From: Chloroflexota bacterium
Lineage (GTDB): Bacteria > Chloroflexota > Anaerolineae > 4572-78 > J111
Direction: 5' to 3'
Assembly: GCA_003694775.1 (NCBI GenBank)
Contig: RFJV01000295.1
Span: forward strand, 1-5,300
Length of the DNA: 5,300 nucleotides
The position numbers and the translations under genes are program-made. A model generated the notes under the pieces. It saw only the letters and a list, made by a program, of their open reading frames with translations. It was not told the origin of the DNA and made no database searches. Positions 1-5,300 of this stretch are shown in pieces; positions within the stretch are counted from its first letter, which is position 1, and the number at the start of each line of letters is the position of its first letter.

Positions 1-33
1 CCCTATGCCGGGCCCATTTTCTGGGGCATAGGG
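1..33. repeat. Inverted repeat, 9-bp perfect arms, at left window edge
   Basis: CCCTATGCC at 1-9 is the exact reverse complement of GGCATAGGG at 25-33, with a 15-base loop between them that contains the palindrome GGGCCC (10-15) followed by a short T-rich stretch. The left arm begins at base 1, so the stem may continue outside the window. No T-run follows the right arm, so it is not a classical rho-independent terminator for plus-strand transcription. It could be the 3' end of an upstream transcript, a dispersed intergenic repeat or a terminator acting leftward; the sequence does not decide. Confidence 0.5.
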
Positions 34-40
34 ATGCCCC
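23..40. repeat. Second inverted repeat overlapping the first (7-bp arms, 4-base loop)
   Basis: GGGGCAT at 23-29 pairs perfectly with ATGCCCC at 34-40 around the tetraloop AGGG. The left arm shares bases 25-29 with the right arm of the preceding 1-33 repeat, so the two hairpins cannot form at the same time in one RNA molecule. No U-tract follows, and the element lies upstream of the proposed promoter at 126-154, so it is not in the leader made from that promoter. Confidence 0.45.
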
Positions 41-125
41 AGCTACCATGATGCTGTAGGCGGATATCCTATTTGCCCCCAAATTGAAACGCACCCCCAC
101 CAGCCGAACTAGCCTAAAAAGCCCG
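41..125. other. Intergenic stretch without recognised content
   Basis: All three plus-strand frames entering from the left edge reach a stop by base 59, so at most a short tail of an upstream gene could lie here; none is recognisable. On the minus strand an ATG at 49-47 opens a frame to the left edge, but it is only 16 codons long in the window and has no convincing ribosome-binding site. The stretch contains an 8-bp palindrome GGATATCC (62-69) and C-rich runs at 76-80 and 94-98. I see no RNA gene or clear operator. Confidence 0.5.
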
Positions 126-154
126 TTGACATCCGGCTCAGATTGTCATATTAT
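126..154 (+). promoter_or_regulatory. Sigma-70-type promoter for the cyclase-tilS operon
   Basis: TTGACA at 126-131 is a perfect -35 consensus. It is followed by an optimal 17-base spacer and TATTAT at 149-154, which differs from the -10 consensus TATAAT at one position. Transcription would start near base 161, giving a leader of roughly 55 bases before the preferred cyclase start at 217. The region just around the -10 is visibly more AT-rich than the coding DNA. No convincing CRP-type operator was seen beside it. The position, orientation and match make this the likely promoter of both downstream genes; experimental support is absent. Confidence 0.72.
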
Positions 155-205
155 CAAAGTATGCGGTAGAATGAAGCCGTGCTGTTCCGGCCAATATCGA
201 CATGC

Positions 206-209
206 AGGA
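206..209 (+). promoter_or_regulatory. Ribosome-binding site that decides the cyclase start
   Basis: AGGA at 206-209 sits 7 bases before the ATG at 217, a normal Shine-Dalgarno distance. The alternative in-frame ATG at 202 has no purine-rich motif in front of it, and the motif itself would lie inside the coding region if 202 were used. The nearest in-frame upstream stop is TGA at 172-174, so only these two ATGs are serious candidates. Confidence 0.55.
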
Positions 210-216
210 ATCTCTG

Positions 217-3200
217 ATGCCCACAACCCTGAAATGTGAAGTCTGCGGGGCAGATAATCCCGCCGACCATTATTACTGCGGTTACTGCGGTAACGGCTTG
301 CGCGCCCTGGGCAGTATCCCCGATGACGGGCTGATAAATACTACCATTGAAGGCGAACGGCGGCAAGTGACCATTGTTTTTGCCGACATTTCCGGCTTTA
401 CCGCGCTCAACGACGCGGCCCAAACCCCCGCCGAAGTTGAACAGGTTGTCCGGCTCATCAACCTGTGCCTCCAGGAGCTGAGCGAAGCTATCTACGAGTA
501 CGAAGGATACATCGACAAATACATCGGCGATGCGATTATGGCCGTCTTTGGCGCGCCAAAAGCCCACGAAGACGACCCCGAACGGGCCTTGCGGGCCGCC
601 CTGGCGATGCAGGAGCGGCTGGAAAAGTTCAACCAGAACCCGCCCATGCCTCTGCCGGAACCGCTGGGTATCCATATCGGTATCAACACCGGCACGGTCA
701 TCGCCGGGATGGTGGGCACAGACCGCAAACGCTCCTACACCGTCATGGGAGATGCGGTCAACGTGGCCTCCCGCCTGGAGGATGTGTCGGAGCGGGGAGA
801 AATCCTGCTCAGCGAAGCCACCTACACCCTCACCAGCCGCCTCTTTATCTTTAAAAAACGCCCGCCGGTCAAGGTCAAAGGCAAGCGAGACCCCATCAAG
901 ATTTATGAATTGAAGGGGGCACGGGATGTCGACCAGACCCAGCGCGGTCTGGTTGGCATGGAGGCCCCGCTCATTGGCCGGGAGTACGAAAGTAAAGTTC
1001 TGCTCGACCGCTACGAGAAGCTCAAGCAAGGACAGGGCGGCATCATTGTGGTCACCGGCGAGGCCGGGCTGGGCAAATCGCGGCTGGTGTCTGATTTCCG
1101 CCGGCAGGTCAACCGTGACGGCACAAATGGTAATAAACCCCTGTGGCTGTTTGGCCGCGGCCTCTCCTACCGGCAGTCTTTCACCAACCGGCTCATTGTG
1201 GACATCCTCCATCGCTACCTGGAACTGCCGGAAAACCCGGACCCCGCCCTGGTCCGTATGCGGCTGGAAGCAATGGGCGACGACCTGTTTGGCCCGCGCG
1301 CTCCGGAAGTAGTCCCCTTCCTGGCCACCCTGCTGGGCCTCAAACTGGATGAGCAGGTAGCCGCCAGCCTCCCCCTGGACGACCCGCAAGCCCTCCAGCA
1401 GAGGGTTTTTGTGGCCGTAGGAGAATGGCTGGAAATTCTGGCCCAAAAACAGCCGGTCATCCTGGTATTTGAAGACCTGCACTGGGCCGACCCCAACTCG
1501 GTGAAGGTCATCGAGTATCTGTTCAGCCTGACCCTGAAACATCCCATCCTCATTATCTGTGTGACCCGCCCGGAACGGGAGTCGACCTTCTGGAATGTCA
1601 AAATCCGCGGTGCGAAGGACTACCCGGACCGCTTTGTGGAGCTGACCCTCTGGCCCCTGACCGACGAGGAGAGCCGCCAGCTCATCAAGCACCTGCTGAA
1701 CCTCGACGATATGCCCGCGGCCACAGAACAGCTTCTCCTCAAGCGGGCCGAAGGCAATCCCCTCTTCCTGGAAGAGGTTCTGCGCAGTCTGATTGAAAGC
1801 GGCATCATCCGGCGCTCCAGGGGACGTTGGGAAATCACCCGCACCATCACCGAAATCGACATCCCCAACACCCTGCAGGGCGTTCTCACCGCCCGTATCG
1901 ACCGCCTGGAAGAGCCGGTCAAGCGGGTGATGCAGATTGCCGCGGTCATTGGCCGGGTTTTCCCCCGCTTTATCCTGGAACCCATTGTCAACGACCCCGA
2001 AATCCTGGACAAAGCCCTGGAAGAACTGGAGCTGGCCGACCTCATCAAGGTGCGCACGCCGGAGCCGGAACCGGAATACATGTTCAAGCACTACCTGACC
2101 TACGAAACCGCCTACAGCAGTCTTCTGCACCACCAGCGCACCGCCCTGCACCGGCAGATTGCCGACTATATGTCGCGGCTGTACTGGCAGTTGGGTGAAG
2201 AGTACGCCGCCATCGTGGCCGAACATTACTGCAAAAGCGAAACCTGGCCCCGTGCCCTGCGCTACCTGCACCGGGCCGGCGACGCGGCGGTGCAGTCCTT
2301 TGCCAACCGCGAAGCTATCGACTTCTACACCCGTGCCCTGCAGGTCGCCGAAAAACTGGGAAGCGAAGCCGACCCGGCCACCGTGCTGGCCGTGTACGAA
2401 GGCCGGGCCAAAATTCTGGCCCGGATGGGCGACCCCCAGCAGGCCATCGACGATTTCCAGCAGATGCTCACCATCGCCCGCGAAATCAACAACCATTCGG
2501 CCCAACTGCGCGCCCTGAACGGCATCGCCGCCCTGCACGCCAGCTACTACAACTTTACCCAGGCCTCCGACTACTTCCGCGAGGCCCTGGAAGTGGCCCG
2601 CCACATCGGCGACGAGCGCGGCATCGCCGATACCCTCAACCGGCTGGGCGATTTTTACTACAACCTCGGAGAACTGGAGCTGGCCAGCGCCTGCTTCCAC
2701 GAAGCCCAGGAACTCAGTCTGACCCTCAAGGACGAACCCCTGCGCCTGGAAGCCGCCGACGGCCTGGCAAAAATTATGCTCCAGCAGGGCGAAATTGCCG
2801 CGGCCATCGAGCGGTACAAGGAAATTACCCAGGCCCACCGCCGTCTGGGCTACCGCAACCGGCTGATGGACGCCCTCTCGGTGATGCTGGTCGCTTATAC
2901 ATTTTCCGCCAGCTACCACCAGGCCGAAGAAACCGCCGCCGAAATCCTGGAGCTGAACAAAAAATCCGGCGACCTGAACCGGATTCCCTTTGTAAAATAC
3001 TACCTGGCCTTCGGCCAGCTTTACCAGGGCGAACTGGGCAAGGCCGGCCAGAACCTCCAGGAAGGACTGGAAGTGGCCGCGGCCCAGGAACACAAGGCCT
3101 GGCTGTCGCTGGGTACGGCCTGGCTGGCCTACTACTACCTGACCATCGGCATGGACCAAGAGGGTTTACAGCAGGCCAGACAGAGCGTGGAGCTGGCCGA

Positions 3201-3825
3201 ACAGCTCCAGTCCCCCCTCTACGTGATGCGCTCCAAAACCATGCTCGGTACGGCCTACCGCCATCTCAAGCGGCTGGACGAGGCCCTGCACGTCCTGCAA
3301 GACGTGCACGAAGTGGCCCACAGTATGGGCTACGCGATTGACGAGGTGATGGTGCTGTACCAGCTCATCCGGGCCTGCATCGACGCCCAGGCCTGGGACA
3401 AGGCCCACGCCCACATCAAACGCCTGCTGGACCTGGCTGTTGCCAGCGATATGAAGGAATTCCTGATACGCGGCTGGTGGCTGAAATCCCTCATCGCCAT
3501 CCACCACCAGCAGTACGAGGCGGCCCTGGAATACCTGCTGGAAGCGGCCAACCTGGCCGAAGAAACCGACAGCCGGCTGAGCAACTTCATCATCCAGATT
3601 CAAAAAGCCTACGTGTACCACGTATCCGGCAACGCCCCCGCCTCCCGCGATGCCGTGGTGTACGCCCAGAAAATCCAGAAACGCCTGCTCGACTCCCTGC
3701 CCGACGACCAGAGCCGGCTGGCCTTCCTCAACTCCAAGCACGCCGGACACCTGCGGGAAATGGTAGAAGTCCATTTTCAGAGCCGTCCCCCCGTAGACGT
3801 TCTGGCCGGAGAAGCCGCAGAATGA
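217..3825 (+). CDS. Class III adenylate cyclase with zinc ribbon, AAA/STAND ATPase and TPR domains
   Basis: Predicted soluble cytoplasmic enzyme making cAMP from ATP, about 1,202 residues from the ATG at 217 (1,207 from the unsupported ATG at 202; numbering here from 217). Residues 7-24 form a zinc ribbon with Cys7, Cys10, Cys21 and Cys24. Residues about 48-235 are a class III cyclase domain: metal-binding Asp57 (in FADISGFT) and Asp105 (in YIGDAIMAVFG), adenine-selecting Lys101, Thr175 at the second purine-contact site, and Asn182 and Arg186 for transition-state stabilisation. By family knowledge this pattern means an active class IIIb adenylate cyclase working as a homodimer. Residues about 250-650 are a STAND/AAA_16-type NTPase with Walker A GEAGLGKS (281-288), a Walker B strand ending in FEDLHWAD (418-425), and the GNPLF motif at 513-517. 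From about 660 to 1185 the chain is a helical TPR array, probably for protein contacts. No signal peptide or membrane segment is visible. The order cyclase-NTPase-TPR resembles mammalian soluble adenylyl cyclase (ADCY10) with one cyclase domain instead of two. The signal sensed and any partner are unknown. Its stop overlaps the tilS start. Confidence 0.93.
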   Translation: MPTTLKCEVCGADNPADHYYCGYCGNGLRALGSIPDDGLINTTIEGERRQVTIVFADISGFTALNDAAQTPAEVEQVVRLINLCLQELSEAIYEYEGYIDKYIGDAIMAVFGAPKAHEDDPERALRAALAMQERLEKFNQNPPMPLPEPLGIHIGINTGTVIAGMVGTDRKRSYTVMGDAVNVASRLEDVSERGEILLSEATYTLTSRLFIFKKRPPVKVKGKRDPIKIYELKGARDVDQTQRGLVGMEAPLIGREYESKVLLDRYEKLKQGQGGIIVVTGEAGLGKSRLVSDFRRQVNRDGTNGNKPLWLFGRGLSYRQSFTNRLIVDILHRYLELPENPDPALVRMRLEAMGDDLFGPRAPEVVPFLATLLGLKLDEQVAASLPLDDPQALQQRVFVAVGEWLEILAQKQPVILVFEDLHWADPNSVKVIEYLFSLTLKHPILIICVTRPERESTFWNVKIRGAKDYPDRFVELTLWPLTDEESRQLIKHLLNLDDMPAATEQLLLKRAEGNPLFLEEVLRSLIESGIIRRSRGRWEITRTITEIDIPNTLQGVLTARIDRLEEPVKRVMQIAAVIGRVFPRFILEPIVNDPEILDKALEELELADLIKVRTPEPEPEYMFKHYLTYETAYSSLLHHQRTALHRQIADYMSRLYWQLGEEYAAIVAEHYCKSETWPRALRYLHRAGDAAVQSFANREAIDFYTRALQVAEKLGSEADPATVLAVYEGRAKILARMGDPQQAIDDFQQMLTIAREINNHSAQLRALNGIAALHASYYNFTQASDYFREALEVARHIGDERGIADTLNRLGDFYYNLGELELASACFHEAQELSLTLKDEPLRLEAADGLAKIMLQQGEIAAAIERYKEITQAHRRLGYRNRLMDALSVMLVAYTFSASYHQAEETAAEILELNKKSGDLNRIPFVKYYLAFGQLYQGELGKAGQNLQEGLEVAAAQEHKAWLSLGTAWLAYYYLTIGMDQEGLQQARQSVELAEQLQSPLYVMRSKTMLGTAYRHLKRLDEALHVLQDVHEVAHSMGYAIDEVMVLYQLIRACIDAQAWDKAHAHIKRLLDLAVASDMKEFLIRGWWLKSLIAIHHQQYEAALEYLLEAANLAEETDSRLSNFIIQIQKAYVYHVSGNAPASRDAVVYAQKIQKRLLDSLPDDQSRLAFLNSKHAGHLREMVEVHFQSRPPVDVLAGEAAE
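3808..3811 (+). promoter_or_regulatory. Ribosome-binding site for tilS inside the cyclase 3' end
   Basis: GGAG at 3808-3811 lies within the last codons of the cyclase gene, 10 bases before the tilS ATG at 3822. The spacing is slightly long but usable. Because it is covered by ribosomes finishing the cyclase, tilS translation can start by re-initiation at the ATGA overlap, by this site, or by both. Confidence 0.5.
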
Positions 3826-5300
3826 CCGACCCCCTGGTTGAGCAAGTCGGCAGGGAGTGTACCCGGTACGACCTGCTGGAACCGGGCGACCACGTGGTGA
3901 TTGGCGTGTCCGGCGGCCCGGACTCTCTGTGCCTGTGGCACATCCTGCGCCAGCTTCAACCCCGCTTCGACCTCCGGCTGACCGTGGCCCATCTCAACCA
4001 CCGGCTCCGCGGCCCCAGCGCCGACGAGGACGAGCAGTTTGTCCGCCAACTGGCCGAAGCGTGGGGCACTCCCTGCCGTACCGAAGCCATCGACGTGGCC
4101 GTACTGGCAGAAAAACACCGCCTGTCCCTGGAAGAAGCGGCCCGGCAGGCCCGCTACGCCTTTTTATGGCGGGTGGCGGCAGAAACCGGCGCGGCCAAAG
4201 TAGCCGTCGGGCACAACGCCGACGACCAGGCCGAAACCGTCCTGATGCACCTCCTGCGCGGCACGGGACTGGCCGGCCTGCGGGGCATTCTGCCCAAAAC
4301 CAACCTGGCCGACCTGCACCTTCCCTATGCCGACCTGCCGCCCAACGCGCCCGCACCCCAACTGATTCGCCCTTTGCTGGCGGTATGGCGCGCCGACATC
4401 GAAGCCTACTGCCAGCGGTACAACCTCTCGCCCCGCCAGGACATGTCGAACCTGGATTCTGCCTTTTTCCGCAACCGGCTCCGCTGGGAGCTGTTGCCCT
4501 ACCTGGAAACCTACAACCCCAACATCCGGCAGGTCCTGCACCACACCGCCCGCGTGGTAGCCGCAGACTACCAGGTGCTGGCCCAGGCGGCAGAACAGGC
4601 CTGGCGCGGCACCGTCACCGAGGAGTCCGGCGAACACGTCTGCTTCAACCTGCCGGCCTGGCTGAAACTGCCCCTGGCCTTACAGCGGGCCACTCTGCGG
4701 CGGGCGGTGCAGAAGCTCCGCCGCGGCCTGCGCGACATCGGCTTTGACCATATTGAACAGGCTGTTGAACTGGTTCATCGTCGACAGGCCGGCCTGCAAG
4801 CCACGCTGCCCCAGGGCCTGCGGCTGATTGTCACCTACCGCACCCTCATCCTCACCGACCGCCTGGACCGTCTCCCGCCCCCCACCGACATCCCCTACCT
4901 GACCGCCCCGGTCACGGTTAGTATTCCGGGCGTAACGCCTCTGCCCAACAGCCAATGGCGGCTCAGAGCCAGCCTGCTGGCCCCGGCAGAGGTCAACCCG
5001 CACCGGCTGACCCATCCCGCCCCGTGGGAAGCCTTCCTCGATGCCGACGTGGTTGGGCCGGCACCGCAGCTCCGGCCTCGCCGTCCCGGCGACGTGTTCT
5101 GCCCGCTGGGCCTGGAGGGACGGAAGAAGAAAGTCAATGAATTTATGATTGACCAGAAAGTACCCCTCCACTGGAGAAACGGCCTGCCCCTGCTGGTCAA
5201 CCCGCACCAGATTCTGTGGCTGTGCGGCTACCGGCCCGACGAACGAGCACGGGTCCGGCCCGATACCCGCCGCATCGTGCACCTGGAATTTATACCTGAG
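3822..5300 (+). CDS. tilS: tRNA(Ile)-lysidine synthase TilS, 3' end cut by the window
   Basis: Cytoplasmic ATP-dependent enzyme that attaches lysine to C34 of the CAU-anticodon isoleucine tRNA, switching it from Met-like to AUA-reading isoleucine tRNA. The frame is open for 493 codons to the right edge without a stop. Visible marks: PP-loop SGGPDS at residues 30-35, the AHLNHRLRG segment at 56-64 with an acidic DEDE run after it, GHNADDQAET at 130-139 followed by LLRGTGLAGLRG (144-155), RPLL at 183-186, and the DMSNLDSAFFRNRLR block at 207-221. Residues about 415-480 match the C-terminal TilS domain (RPRRPGD, then KKKVNEFMIDQKVP, then the LWLCGYRPDERARV segment). Nearly all of the protein is therefore present; characterised TilS proteins are about 430-470 residues, so the stop is probably close. 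The ATG at 3822 is chosen because it overlaps the cyclase TGA as ATGA and gives the usual short lead before the PP-loop. It probably belongs to one transcript with the cyclase. Every hallmark motif is intact. Confidence 0.95.
   Translation, partial: MTDPLVEQVGRECTRYDLLEPGDHVVIGVSGGPDSLCLWHILRQLQPRFDLRLTVAHLNHRLRGPSADEDEQFVRQLAEAWGTPCRTEAIDVAVLAEKHRLSLEEAARQARYAFLWRVAAETGAAKVAVGHNADDQAETVLMHLLRGTGLAGLRGILPKTNLADLHLPYADLPPNAPAPQLIRPLLAVWRADIEAYCQRYNLSPRQDMSNLDSAFFRNRLRWELLPYLETYNPNIRQVLHHTARVVAADYQVLAQAAEQAWRGTVTEESGEHVCFNLPAWLKLPLALQRATLRRAVQKLRRGLRDIGFDHIEQAVELVHRRQAGLQATLPQGLRLIVTYRTLILTDRLDRLPPPTDIPYLTAPVTVSIPGVTPLPNSQWRLRASLLAPAEVNPHRLTHPAPWEAFLDADVVGPAPQLRPRRPGDVFCPLGLEGRKKKVNEFMIDQKVPLHWRNGLPLLVNPHQILWLCGYRPDERARVRPDTRRIVHLEFIPE

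Noticed and set aside
1..49. Divergent minus-strand gene starting with ATG at 49-47
   Set aside because: Only 16 codons are visible, no ribosome-binding site precedes it, and the stretch is occupied by inverted repeats.
144..158. Weak dyad TTG-N9-CAA around the -10 element as a possible operator
   Set aside because: Only the outer three bases and one inner pair match; too weak to support a regulator site.
161..169. Minimal ORF ATG CGG TAG at the predicted transcription start
   Set aside because: Two codons followed by a stop with no ribosome-binding site; expected by chance.
154..3159. Minus-strand open frame of about 1,000 codons opposite the cyclase
   Set aside because: It begins with TTG rather than ATG, its translation is Gly/Val/Phe/Gln-rich with no recognisable domain, and its codons are exact antisense partners of the cyclase codons, so the absence of stops is explained by sense-strand codon bias. 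All conserved motifs lie on the plus strand.
3166..3774. Minus-strand frame opposite the TPR region
   Set aside because: It continues the same antisense register after a single TTA codon; composition is biased and no family is recognised.
3857..4747. Plus-strand frame of 296 codons inside tilS in another register
   Set aside because: Pro/Arg/Gly/Ala-rich translation typical of an out-of-frame reading of GC-rich DNA, while TilS motifs run continuously through the same bases in the 3822 frame.
4680..5282. Minus-strand frame of 200 codons opposite the tilS 3' half
   Set aside because: Overlaps the conserved TilS C-terminal domain; no recognisable protein features of its own.

Overview
The window holds two plus-strand protein genes behind one likely promoter. 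The coding DNA is GC-rich with strong G/C preference at third codon positions. I see no mobile element, tRNA, rRNA or CRISPR array. The large cytoplasmic cyclase-ATPase-TPR protein, together with the GC-rich codon use, suggests an environmental bacterium, most likely of the Chloroflexota (Anaerolineae-like). That assignment is inference: no marker gene in the window fixes the phylum.

Layout. Bases 1-216 are non-coding as far as I can tell. They contain two overlapping inverted repeats at the extreme left edge, about 85 bases with nothing recognisable, and then a near-consensus sigma-70-type promoter (TTGACA, 17-base spacer, TATTAT). Bases 217-3825 encode a protein of about 1,200 residues: an N-terminal four-cysteine zinc ribbon, a class III nucleotide cyclase domain, a STAND/AAA-type ATPase domain and a long C-terminal helical TPR array. 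Bases 3822-5300 encode tRNA(Ile)-lysidine synthase (TilS). Its reading frame is open to the right edge, and it is probably only a few codons short of its end.

How they relate. The cyclase stop codon and the tilS start codon share the four bases ATGA, so the two genes are almost certainly co-transcribed and probably translationally coupled. The cyclase should make cAMP: both metal aspartates, the adenine-selecting lysine and the transition-state Asn/Arg pair are present. A threonine occupies the second purine-contact position, the hallmark of class IIIb cyclases, several of which respond to bicarbonate/CO2. The domain order resembles mammalian soluble adenylyl cyclase, but with one cyclase domain instead of two. 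TilS modifies C34 of the minor isoleucine tRNA so that it reads AUA. A direct functional link between cAMP signalling and tRNA modification is not shown by the sequence; the overlap may simply be genome compaction.

Most of this is recognisable biology. The points most worth a second look are the cyclase-tilS coupling, the class IIIb single-domain sAC-like cyclase, and the mutually exclusive hairpins at the left edge.
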